From Myxococcales bacterium (lineage in GTDB: Bacteria; Myxococcota_A; Polyangia; Polyangiales; Polyangiaceae): a stretch of DNA of 64,000 nucleotides. Shown in pieces: positions 33,552-42,395 of the stretch (its first letter is position 1; each line of letters opens with the position of its first letter). The notes under the pieces were generated by a model. It searched no databases, was not told the origin of the DNA, and saw nothing but the letters and a program-made list of their open reading frames with translations. The stretch lies in assembly GCA_016706225.1 (NCBI GenBank), contig JADJKB010000021.1, positions 186,001 to 250,000 of the forward strand. Reading direction: 5' to 3'. Both the position numbers and the translations under genes were made by a program.

Positions 33552-34781
33552 TCAGCCGCTCCGTTCCGCCGCCCGGACGCGTTTTTCCACCGCGTAGATC
33601 AGGAGCGGGAACAGTGCGGCAAACCCGATGGCCACCAGCGCCACCTCGCGCATGCGGAGCACGCTTCCGCCCGGAACTTCGATCAAGATGGCCGAAGACA
33701 AACCGGCCCCAACCGCCGCGCCGATGTGCTGCGTGGTGGACTGCAAGCTCATGTAACGCGCGCGCTCCGTAGCACGCGGCACTCGCGTCATCAGCGCGTT
33801 CATCGGCACCATGCGCAAGCTGCCCGAGATCATGAACGCCACGAACACCAGCATGATGGGCACGAGCGGTCGCTCCACCACGAAGCCGACGACTACCGCC
33901 GCCGCGAACAGAGCAGTTCCCGCAGCAACGATCAAACTCGATCCGTAACGGTCGGCGAGGCGTCCGGCCACCCGCATCGTGAAGAAGCTGCAGACCCCTC
34001 CCACGAAGTAGAGCAGGCCAAGGCGCGATCGCGGGTAGTCCAGATTGAACTGCAAGTAGGTGGCGATGTTGGGGACGATCACGAAGATGCTCAGCATGGT
34101 GACGAGATTCGCCGCCATCGAGTAGAGGACGACCGGGCGACGAACCACCTCCGCCAATGCGACGGGCGGTGCGGTTCGCGCGGCGACCAGGTGCAGCGTG
34201 AGCGACGGCAAGAGCGACGCGGCAGCCAGCGCCACCGTAGCGCCCAGCGTCGCGACCGCGAAGAACGGCAGCTGCCACCCACCAAGATGCGCGAGCTCGA
34301 GTCCGGCAGGCACCCCGAGCACCGAGGCCACCGAGAATGCGCCCATCACCGCGCCCAGCGCTCGCCCGCGTCGAGCCGGCGGGATCACGTCGGCGATGAT
34401 GGCCAACCCGAGGGCGGTGGCTGGACCGCCGAACGCACCCGCCATCACACGCGCGAACATCAAAGACGCGAGCCCCGTCGCAAAGCCCCCCGCTGCGGTG
34501 CCCACGACCAGACCTCCCAGAGCGACCACGAGCGCGACTCGCCGATCGAAGCGATCGAGGAACAACATACCGACCAGACCGGACAGCGCCGCGGACGCGG
34601 TGTAACTGCCCGCAACCAGCCCAAGCGAGGAGCTCGGGATCCCCAGGGCGTCCACGAAATCTGGCCCCAGCGGCATGACCATCATGAAGTCGAGCACGTT
34701 GACGAATTGCACCATCGCCAGCACGACGAGCAGCTTGCGCTCTGTGATCACGGGCACCGGCAGCGGCACGCTCTGGGCCAT
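33552..34781 (-). CDS. Major facilitator superfamily transporter
   Basis: This 409-residue protein from the ATG at 34781 has about twelve membrane helices in two halves. The motif-A loop is FLDRFDRRVALVVAL between helices 2 and 3, with a matching RLADRYGSSLIVA in the second half. It resembles the drug:proton antiporter 1 (AraJ/Bcr-like) group; the substrate is unknown. A start at 34832 would add 17 residues. It is convergent with the MYXO-CTERM gene (11 bp) and divergent from the GST gene. Confidence 0.88.
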   Translation of the reverse strand: MAQSVPLPVPVITERKLLVVLAMVQFVNVLDFMMVMPLGPDFVDALGIPSSSLGLVAGSYTASAALSGLVGMLFLDRFDRRVALVVALGGLVVGTAAGGFATGLASLMFARVMAGAFGGPATALGLAIIADVIPPARRGRALGAVMGAFSVASVLGVPAGLELAHLGGWQLPFFAVATLGATVALAAASLLPSLTLHLVAARTAPPVALAEVVRRPVVLYSMAANLVTMLSIFVIVPNIATYLQFNLDYPRSRLGLLYFVGGVCSFFTMRVAGRLADRYGSSLIVAAGTALFAAAVVVGFVVERPLVPIMLVFVAFMISGSLRMVPMNALMTRVPRATERARYMSLQSTTQHIGAAVGAGLSSAILIEVPGGSVLRMREVALVAIGFAALFPLLIYAVEKRVRAAERSG

Positions 34782-34987
34782 CAGCTGGGCTCTCGCAGGG
34801 ACAACGACGCCAATCGCTCCACGCACTTTCATGGGCCAGGTGGCGCTGCGCCACAAGGCCGGAGTGCGCGCGCGGGAGCCTTGGGAGCAGCAAACGGACG
34901 CTCGCGCAGGCGCGGGCGGCACCTCCCGCTCGTGCGCCGCGATAGAGCACGGACGCCCCAGCGAAATCCGAATAGACTGCCGCCGCG

Positions 34988-35599
34988 ATGAAACTCTACG
35001 CCTCCTTGACCTCGCCCTTCGCGCGGAAGATCCGCATCCTCGTGGCGGAAAAATCGATCCGCTGCGAGCTTGTCGAGACCGACCCGACTGGCAAGGACAG
35101 CCCGGTGCCCAGCTTGAATCCGCTGGGCAAGGTGCCGGTCCTCGTGCGTGACGACGGTTCCGCATTGTTCGACTCACCCGTGATCATCGAGTTCCTCGAC
35201 GCGGCAGCACCACCGGCCTTCATTCCCTCCCAAGCCGAGGACCGCTTCGATGTCTTGCGCTGGCAGGCGCTGGCCGACGGCATGATGGACGCAACGGTGC
35301 AACGTCTGCTGGAGACCCGCCGCAAGCCGGAACAGCAATCGAAGTCAGCCTTCGCCCGGCAAGAGGAGAAGCTGACCCGCGCGCTCGCTTACGCCGACGA
35401 ACGTGCAGTCGCCCCGTACCTGGTCGATGGGCAGCTCACCCTAACAAACATCGCCTTGGGTGTTGCGCTCGACTACATCGATCTGCGCCACCCCCACGAC
35501 TGGCGCTCCAGCTGCCCTGCGCTGACGAGCTGGCACCAGCGCATCGGTGAACGCCCCTCGTTCGTGGCGACTCGTCCGCCGGGGCTCCCCCACGACTGA
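34988..35599 (+). CDS. Glutathione S-transferase family protein (YibF-like)
   Basis: This 203-residue protein has a thioredoxin-like N-terminal domain (MKLYASLTSPFARKIRIL, NPLGKVPVLV, LFDSPVIIEFLD) and an all-helical C-terminal domain (about 85-200) with LVDGQLTLTNIALGVAL. The SPFARK segment carries the Ser expected to contact the glutathione thiol. It could conjugate or reduce glutathione adducts, or act as a chaperone-like protein. It is convergent with the Cys-rich lipoprotein gene, 5 bp apart. Confidence 0.9.
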   Translation: MKLYASLTSPFARKIRILVAEKSIRCELVETDPTGKDSPVPSLNPLGKVPVLVRDDGSALFDSPVIIEFLDAAAPPAFIPSQAEDRFDVLRWQALADGMMDATVQRLLETRRKPEQQSKSAFARQEEKLTRALAYADERAVAPYLVDGQLTLTNIALGVALDYIDLRHPHDWRSSCPALTSWHQRIGERPSFVATRPPGLPHD

Positions 35600-35604
35600 G
35601 CGCG

Positions 35605-36189
35605 TCAGCACCCGCCGGCGCAGCTGCAGGTCCCCACACCCTTGCACTTGATCGAACAGCCGGAGGTGCAGCCGGTCAGCGTGCAGGTGCCCGTGCCCGT
35701 GCATTCGAAGCTGCAGCCCCCGCCCTTGCAGTCCAGCGTGGTGTTGCCGATGGCGCGGCTCTTCAAGGAGCACTTGCCGCCGGGACAGCGGAAAGTGGCG
35801 TTGCCCATACCGTTGGCCTCGAACTCACAGCCGGCGCCCGCGCAGGTCTTGGTGCAGTTGCCCATGCCGCTGCAGGCGCATTTGTCCCCGGCCTTGCAGT
35901 CCCCACCGGTATTGCCCATCTCCACGCTGCCACCGTCGGCGCCTTGAACGGTGATGGAGCCCTTGTCCCCGTTGACGGTGACGGAGCCCTGCTCACCGTT
36001 CACGCTGACGGAGCCCTTCTGGCCGTTCACCGTGACCGAGCCCTTCTCGCCGTCCACGCTCACCGAACCACCGTCTTGGGCCGCGTTGATCTCGACGTTG
36101 GGCGCGCTCTTCTTCTTGCAGGCAATCAGGGCCAGCGTGAGCAGCAATACGAACCCAAGACCTTCCGCCCCTGCGCGCCGCTTTGACAT
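35605..36189 (-). CDS. Cysteine-rich lipoprotein with tandem 9-residue repeats
   Basis: This 194-residue protein has lipobox ALIAC (Cys24). Residues about 40-90 are five imperfect repeats of the form GSVTVNGEK, encoded by 27-bp DNA repeats near 35945-36065. The C-terminal half has about twenty cysteines in a C..G.G.C pattern (for example GNCTKTCAGAGC, TGTGTCTLTGC), resembling DUF3060-like beta-structured modules. The role is unknown; it is probably a stable surface or periplasmic beta-solenoid. The start shares its ATG/CAT bases with the other strand of the M20 peptidase upstream region. Confidence 0.72.
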   Translation of the reverse strand: MSKRRAGAEGLGFVLLLTLALIACKKKSAPNVEINAAQDGGSVSVDGEKGSVTVNGQKGSVSVNGEQGSVTVNGDKGSITVQGADGGSVEMGNTGGDCKAGDKCACSGMGNCTKTCAGAGCEFEANGMGNATFRCPGGKCSLKSRAIGNTTLDCKGGGCSFECTGTGTCTLTGCTSGCSIKCKGVGTCSCAGGC

Positions 36190-36259
36190 GGCCGGACTTT
36201 CTCACCCCCCGTCGGGCTACTCAAGCCCCACGGCGATCCCGTGTACAATCCGCTCGAAC

Positions 36260-37420
36260 GTGCCGACTCCCGACGCCGCCCTCTCTGCAGCCGAAACCGC
36301 GCGCTCGGCCACCCTCTCCCTGCTTCGGCGCTGGGTCGAGCAGGACTCGTACACCGAGTCGGTAGCAGACGTGAACCGGATGGGCGCGCTGCTCCGGGAA
36401 GCGTTCGCACTGCCAGAGCTCTTACTCGAGGTAGAGCCCGGCAAGAGTTTTGGCGACCATCTGTGTTTCCGCACCCGAGCCTGGGACGAGCACCCGGAAG
36501 AGCGGCTGCTCTTGATCGGGCACCACGACACCGTGTTCCCGCCCGGGACATTCTGCGGATGGCACGAAGATGGTGAGCGGATCCGTGGCCCCGGCGTGCT
36601 CGACATGAAGGGCGGCATCGCGACGGTTCACGCAGCGCTCTCGGCGCTCTCGGCTACCCGTTCACTCGCAGCTCTCCCGCTCGCATTCGTCTCCGTCGCC
36701 GACGAGGAGGTGGGTTCGCCCGACTCCCGAGCCTTCACGCGCTGCTGGGCCGAAGGTGCGCGCGCGGCGCTGGTCTTCGAGGCGGGTCGACCGACCGATG
36801 CGGTCATCACGGCGCGCAAGGGCACCGGCAGCCTCCGAGCCATCGTCCACGGCAAAGCGGCCCACGCCGGTAACCACCATGCCGACGGTGTGAACGCGAT
36901 CGCGGCCCTCGCTTCTTTCGTTCAGGCCGCACAAGCCCTGACGGATTACGAGGCGGGCGTGACCGTGAACGTCGGCGTGATCAGCGGCGGAACCAGCAAA
37001 AACACGGTTCCGGACCGCGCGGAGTGCACGCTCGACTTCAGGATGGCGCGCCGTGCTGATGGCGAACGCGTGGTCGAGGAGCTCCGCGCCGCGGCCCGTC
37101 GCATCGAGGCGGAGACCTCCGCACGCTTCGTGCTCGAGGGTGGCATCCGGCGCCCTCCGCTCGAACGAACCGAGGCGTCCGTCGCGCTGTATGAAAAGTA
37201 CGCGACTCACGCCAAGGCCGAGGGCCTCGCTGCGCCGGAGAGCCCGCTGCTCGGCGGCGGCTCCGACGCCAACGACGTGGGGGCGCTCGGCGTCCCGGTG
37301 ATCGACGGCCTGGGTCCGAGGGGGCGCGGGTTTCACACGCACGACGAGCACATCGAGGGACCGACGCTGCTCAGTCGCAGCCGGGCGCTGATCCGCTTCC
37401 TGGCCGAGTGGCCGCGCTGA
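36260..37420 (+). CDS. M20-family metallopeptidase (glutamate-carboxypeptidase/ArgE-like)
   Basis: This protein has 386 residues from the GTG at 36260, chosen by the family's usual N-terminus; an ATG at 36188 is a longer option. The two-zinc site is visible: His88 in GHHDTV, bridging Asp115 in LDMKGG, catalytic Glu149 and ligand Glu150 in VADEEVGS, Glu in VFEAGR and His in GFHTHDEH. A dimerisation domain (about 180-290) contains GKAAHAGNHHADG. It hydrolyses a peptide or acyl-amino-acid bond in the cytosol; the closest style is carboxypeptidase G2. No signal peptide is seen. Confidence 0.88.
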   Translation: MPTPDAALSAAETARSATLSLLRRWVEQDSYTESVADVNRMGALLREAFALPELLLEVEPGKSFGDHLCFRTRAWDEHPEERLLLIGHHDTVFPPGTFCGWHEDGERIRGPGVLDMKGGIATVHAALSALSATRSLAALPLAFVSVADEEVGSPDSRAFTRCWAEGARAALVFEAGRPTDAVITARKGTGSLRAIVHGKAAHAGNHHADGVNAIAALASFVQAAQALTDYEAGVTVNVGVISGGTSKNTVPDRAECTLDFRMARRADGERVVEELRAAARRIEAETSARFVLEGGIRRPPLERTEASVALYEKYATHAKAEGLAAPESPLLGGGSDANDVGALGVPVIDGLGPRGRGFHTHDEHIEGPTLLSRSRALIRFLAEWPR

Positions 37421-37499
37421 CGACGATGAACGCGGCGAGGTCTTTGTCCAGCGGAGGCGGCCGCGCCTCGGGCGCCCCGACCCTGCTACGGGTGAGCTC

Positions 37500-37835
37500 G
37501 TGAGCACCCTCGTCGGCCTGCTGATCTTGGTGCTGCTCGGCTTGCCACTCTGGGTGGCGATCTCTCGTTCGAACGAGCTGTTCTGTCTCCAGGTCCGGGG
37601 CGGAAAGGCCCGCGTCGTGCGCGGACGTCTACCGCAGCGCCTGCTGGACGAGCTCGGCGACGTGCTCGGGCGCCCGCCCCTGCGGTCCGCTCGCATCCGG
37701 GTCGTCGTCGAGGATCGCGCGGCGCGCGTGGTCGTGGATCAGGGCAGCGTGCCGCCCGATCAGCTGCAACAGCTGCGCAACGTGGTTGGAACCTTTCCGG
37801 TCGCGGCGATCCGCGCGGGTGGCCGCGCGCGCTGA
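37500..37835 (+). CDS. DUF3634-like small membrane-anchored protein
   Basis: This 111-residue protein starts with GTG. One N-terminal membrane helix (LVGLLILVLLGLPLWVAIS) is followed by a soluble domain with LFCLQVRGGKARVVRGRLP and a repeated Arg/Val pattern. This matches what I recall of DUF3634. The function is unknown. It lies 79 bp after the M20 peptidase on the same strand. Confidence 0.7.
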   Translation: MSTLVGLLILVLLGLPLWVAISRSNELFCLQVRGGKARVVRGRLPQRLLDELGDVLGRPPLRSARIRVVVEDRAARVVVDQGSVPPDQLQQLRNVVGTFPVAAIRAGGRAR

Positions 37836-37920
37836 GCTCAGCGGTCACAATCCGCGAGCCGCGCCAACGGCTCCCGCGCGCCCGTTGACGTTCAGCGGAT
37901 TCACCGACAAGTTTGCCGGC

Positions 37921-38645
37921 ATGCGACACGATTTCTTGCTCGCTCTCGCCATCGGACTGACCGCGCTCTGCGTCGAGCCGCGCTTCGCCAGAGCCTGAGG
38001 GCTCGCAGCGCCCGTCGGTCAGGCGGGCTGCAACCCGGACTCCAAGGAACGTGTCTGGTTGGTGGGCGCGGCCGCGGCTGCTTTCACCTCGGAGCTCTCC
38101 TTCGGTGATGGGCGAGCCTACACGCTGCGCCAACAGTCGTACCTTCTCAGCGTCGGTCGCCGGCTCGGGGATCGAACGGGAGTCGTGCTCAGCGCTGGAC
38201 TGATCGGTGGGGGCGCCTTCGAGGGCGAAGGCCGTCGCTATCGGGTCGGCACCGGCTGGCTCGCGAGCGTGACGGGCGCGTACCGGATCTTCGGAGGTGA
38301 CGATCAACAGCTCTTTGGCATCACCAGCCTGTCCATGGGATTTTCGCGCACCCACGTCGAACACGCGGAGTCGGGGGAAGACCAGGCGCTCTCCGCGTCG
38401 GATCTGCGCCTCGGCCTGGACGTGGGCGTCACCCTCTTCGGCCGCCTCCGACCCTTCGCGCTCGCCCGCGGCTTCGGTGGCCCGGTGACGTTCCGCCGCG
38501 CCGGCGAGGACCGCATCGGCGGCGACCGTTACCACTATTCACTCGGCTTCGGCGTCAGCACCGAGGCCGTCTCGGGTCTCGACCTGCGCTTCGAGAGCGC
38601 GCTGTTCGGGGAGCGCGCCTTGGTCTTTGCGACCGCCTTCGCGTT

Positions 38646-38649
<4 letters not shown>
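37921..38649 (+). pseudogene. Outer-membrane barrel protein with in-frame TGA after signal peptide
   Basis: The ATG at 37921 opens a typical signal peptide (FLLALAIGLTALCVE, ending RFARA) that meets a TGA at 37996-37998. The same frame then runs open for 217 codons to 38649 (GLAAPVGQAGCNPDSKERVW and on), giving Gly- and aromatic-rich alternating strands with a terminal Phe, like an outer-membrane barrel. The only start within the second part is a TTG at 38059, which would leave no signal peptide. This is best read as a gene broken by one stop codon, or a sequencing error. It overlaps the convergent sdhB by 4 bp. Confidence 0.65.
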
Positions 38650-39434
<785 letters not shown>

Positions 39435-39455
39435 GTGAGCTTGTTTTCCTCTTCC

Positions 39456-41390
39456 TCACTTGTAGCTGCGCTGCACGGGCTTCACATACTCGAACTCGAG
39501 AGGTTCCTTGTGCAAAGCCGGTTTCGAGACGTCACCGGTGTACTCCCAGGCGGCAACGTACTGGAACTCTTCGTCGTTGCGCGCGGCCTCGCCCTCTTCG
39601 GTGACGTGCTCTTCCCGATAGTGACAGCCGCAGCTCTCGTCGCGCGCCAGAGCGTCGCGGCACATGAGCTCTCCGAGCTCCATGAAGTCGGCGACACGGC
39701 CCGCCTTCTCCAGCGTCTGGTTCAGGCTCTCTCCGCTCCCGGTGACCTTGAGGTTCTTCCAGAACTCCTCGCGGAGAGCCGGGATCTTCTCCAGCGCCGA
39801 CTCCAGCGATTTTGCGTTTCGCGCCATGCCGCAGTTGTTCCAGATGATGTTGCCAAGCTCTCGGTGGAACGAGTCCGGCGTTCGCTCTCCGCCGATACCT
39901 AGGAGTTTCTCGACGCGCTCTTCGACCTCGGCCACGGCGCGTTTCACCTCGATGTGACCCGCGTCCACCTTCTCGAGCTTGGTGCTGGCCACGTAGTTGC
40001 CGAGCACGTACGGCAACACGAAATAACCGTCCGCCAGCCCCTGCATCAGGGCGCTGGCGCCCAGGCGGTTGGCACCGTGATCGCTGAAGTTCGCCTCGCC
40101 GGCGGCAAAACAGCCCGGGATCGTCGTCATCAGGTTGTAGTCCACCCACAGCCCGCCCATCGTGTAGTGGGTCGCGGGGTAGATGCGCATCGGAACCTTG
40201 TACGGGTTCTCGCCGGTGATGCGCTCGTACATGTCGAACAGGTTGCCGTACCGCTCACGGATCTTGGCTTCCCCCAGACGCTTGATGGCGTCCCGGAAGT
40301 CGAGGTAGACACCGCGCCGCACTCCGTCGACCTCCGAGCCGACGCCGCGTCCCTCGTCGCACACCATCTTTGCGCGACGGCTGGCGATGTCGCGGGGCAC
40401 CAGGTTGCCGAAGCTCGGGTAGATCCGCTCCAGGTAGTAGTCGCGGTCTTTTTCGGCGATCTCCGCGGGATCTCGCCCGCAATCCGCCGCGTCCTTCGGC
40501 ACCCACACGCGCCCGTCGTTGCGCAGGCTCTCGCTCATCAGCGTCAGCTTGGACTGATAGTCGCCGCTCGCGGGGATGCACGTCGGGTGGATCTGCGTGA
40601 AACACGGGTTGGCGAACAGCGCCCCCTTGCGGTGGGCGCGCCAGATGGCCGTCGTGTTGCAGCCCTTGGCGTTGGTCGACAGGAAGAACACGTTGCCGTA
40701 GCCGCCCGTGGCGAGCACCACGGCGTCCGCCGTGTAGGCTTCGATCTTCCCGCTGACCATGTCCCGCGTGACGATGCCGCGCGCCACGCCGTCGACCACG
40801 ATCAGGTCCAGCATCTCCGTTCGCGGGAAGCTCTTGACGGTGCCCGCCTCGATCTGACGGGCGAGCGACTGGTATGCGCCGAGCAAGAGCTGCTGACCGG
40901 TCTGTCCACGGGCGTAAAACGTCCGCGATACCTGCGCGCCACCGAACGAGCGGTTGTCGAGCAGCCCGCCATACTCCCGGGCGAAGGGCACCCCCTGCGC
41001 CACACACTGGTCGATGATGTTCACCGACAGCTGCGCCAACCGGTGCACGTTGCTCTCGCGAGCGCGGAAGTCCCCGCCCTTCACCGTGTCGTAGAACAGA
41101 CGGTACACACTGTCGCCGTCGTTTTTGTAGTTCTTGGCGGCGTTGATCCCACCCTGGGCGGCAATGCTGTGGGCGCGGCGCGGGCTGTCCTGGTAGCAGA
41201 ACGACAGCACGTTGTAGCCGAGCTCGCCGAGCGAGGCGGCGCCGGCGCCGCCCGCCAGCCCGGTGCCGACGACGATGATGGTGTGTTTCCTGCGGTTGGC
41301 AGGGTTGACCAGCTTCATCGCGAAGCGGTGGCGGTCCCAGCGCGTCTCGATGGGGCCGGAGGGTGCGTTGCTTTCGAGCTTGATGGCCAT
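39456..41390 (-). CDS. sdhA: Succinate dehydrogenase/fumarate reductase flavoprotein subunit
   Basis: This 644-residue FAD protein starts at the ATG at 41390. The dinucleotide site reads VVGTGLAGGAGA, the flavin-domain segment is HSIAAQGGINAAKNY, and the substrate region includes HPTCIPASGDYQ and ASRRAKMVCDEGRG. GGYGNVFFLS and GEANFSDHGANRLGA are further family landmarks. It oxidises succinate to fumarate (or the reverse) in the TCA cycle. It lies 11 bp after sdhC and 21 bp before sdhB. Confidence 0.96.
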   Translation of the reverse strand: MAIKLESNAPSGPIETRWDRHRFAMKLVNPANRRKHTIIVVGTGLAGGAGAASLGELGYNVLSFCYQDSPRRAHSIAAQGGINAAKNYKNDGDSVYRLFYDTVKGGDFRARESNVHRLAQLSVNIIDQCVAQGVPFAREYGGLLDNRSFGGAQVSRTFYARGQTGQQLLLGAYQSLARQIEAGTVKSFPRTEMLDLIVVDGVARGIVTRDMVSGKIEAYTADAVVLATGGYGNVFFLSTNAKGCNTTAIWRAHRKGALFANPCFTQIHPTCIPASGDYQSKLTLMSESLRNDGRVWVPKDAADCGRDPAEIAEKDRDYYLERIYPSFGNLVPRDIASRRAKMVCDEGRGVGSEVDGVRRGVYLDFRDAIKRLGEAKIRERYGNLFDMYERITGENPYKVPMRIYPATHYTMGGLWVDYNLMTTIPGCFAAGEANFSDHGANRLGASALMQGLADGYFVLPYVLGNYVASTKLEKVDAGHIEVKRAVAEVEERVEKLLGIGGERTPDSFHRELGNIIWNNCGMARNAKSLESALEKIPALREEFWKNLKVTGSGESLNQTLEKAGRVADFMELGELMCRDALARDESCGCHYREEHVTEEGEAARNDEEFQYVAAWEYTGDVSKPALHKEPLEFEYVKPVQRSYK

Positions 41391-41401
41391 CGCTGTCTCC
41401 G

Positions 41402-42076
41402 TCACTTCACGACGCCCGCGACGACGGCAACCGGCATCGCGATGTTGGCCGCGGCGACCGCGACACCCAGGGTCTGCGCGAGGAACTTCAGCTTCTCGTT
41501 GTAGCGCGGGTGATTGAAGCCGAGGGTCTGAAACAGGCTGAACGCCCCGTGATAGAGGTGCATGCCCAGGAACACCTGCGCGACGACGTAGATGGCGGTC
41601 ACCCACGGCACCTTGAAGCCGTGCACGACGTTCGAGTAGACGTCGAGCGCGTCGTGTTTGTAGCTGGAGGCCATGGCCACACCTGGGAAGGTGAAATGGG
41701 CCAGGTGATAGAGCACGAACAACAAGAGCGCGACGCCCCCGAACTTCATCGTCAGCGCCGCGTAGGTCGTGGTCAGGTTCTTCTTCTTGCGGTAGCCGGT
41801 GGGGCGCGCCGCTGCGGTGCGCGCCAGGAGCTGCACCACCGTCACGACGTGCAACCCGAACGCGATGAGAAGCACTCCCCGCGCCACCCAGAGCAGCGGA
41901 CCGAGGTCATGCAGCTTCTTCGCGTATCCGTTGAGCTGCTCCGGCCCCATGAAGACCTGGAGGTTGCCCACCATGTGAGCGACGACGAACCCGTAGAGCA
42001 GGAGGCCCGTCACCGCCAGGACGACCTTCTTGCCGATCGTCGTGTCGTAGAGCGTGATCGCTTTGGCCATGGGCAT
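41402..42076 (-). CDS. sdhC: Succinate dehydrogenase cytochrome b subunit (b558 type)
   Basis: This 224-residue inner-membrane subunit has five predicted helices and several helix-embedded His residues (GFVVAHMVGNLQVF, GLHVVTVV, LYHLAHFTFPG, GMHLYHGAFSLFQ) suited to bind two b haems, as in the Bacillus/Wolinella type of complex II with one membrane subunit. It anchors SdhAB and passes electrons to quinone. It heads sdhCAB. An ATG at 42070 is an alternative start, two residues later. Confidence 0.93.
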   Translation of the reverse strand: MPMAKAITLYDTTIGKKVVLAVTGLLLYGFVVAHMVGNLQVFMGPEQLNGYAKKLHDLGPLLWVARGVLLIAFGLHVVTVVQLLARTAAARPTGYRKKKNLTTTYAALTMKFGGVALLLFVLYHLAHFTFPGVAMASSYKHDALDVYSNVVHGFKVPWVTAIYVVAQVFLGMHLYHGAFSLFQTLGFNHPRYNEKLKFLAQTLGVAVAAANIAMPVAVVAGVVK

Positions 42077-42395
42077 GCTTGTCTCGCGGCTCGTTTGCTT
42101 CGAGCCGCGCTCGCTAGCGGCTCACCGCACCCGTCAGGGGAGGGCGATTCGCGGCTGGATAATTACTCCATTGACCCGCCTTTAAGCGAGCGCGAAGTGG
42201 AGCAAACTCTGCCGGGTCATGGGTCTGAAAGGGCGCGCTCGGCAGCCCCGCGAAAGCTTTTCGCCCCAAACACGTGCTAGGGCCGCCGGACGCTCCCGCG
42301 CCAGCGGCCGTAGACCCCCGAGTAGAGCCAAAGAGCTCGCGTTTTTGCGACAGCAGCCCCGCCGCTCGGGTCCGCGGTGCTCGCTCAGCGGCGAC
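42077..42395. other. Gene-free interval upstream of sdhC
   Basis: This 319-bp gap lies between the sdhC start and the end of the Cys-rich lipoprotein gene. No coding region is supported. It is GC-rich except for an AT-rich patch at about 42156-42180, which is the best site for the sdh promoter. Confidence 0.55.
42159..42165 (-). promoter_or_regulatory. Candidate -10 element for sdhCAB
   Basis: On the minus strand this reads TAATTAT within the only AT-rich patch of the upstream gap, 83 bp from the sdhC start. About 17 bp upstream the -35 region is poor. The call is weak and based on composition. Confidence 0.3.

Noticed and set aside
32541..34991. A very long plus-strand open frame (816 codons) across the MYXO-CTERM and MFS genes
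   Set aside because: Its translation is Arg/His/Gln-rich without domains and it runs out of frame with one well-supported gene and antisense to another. Long false frames are normal at this GC content.
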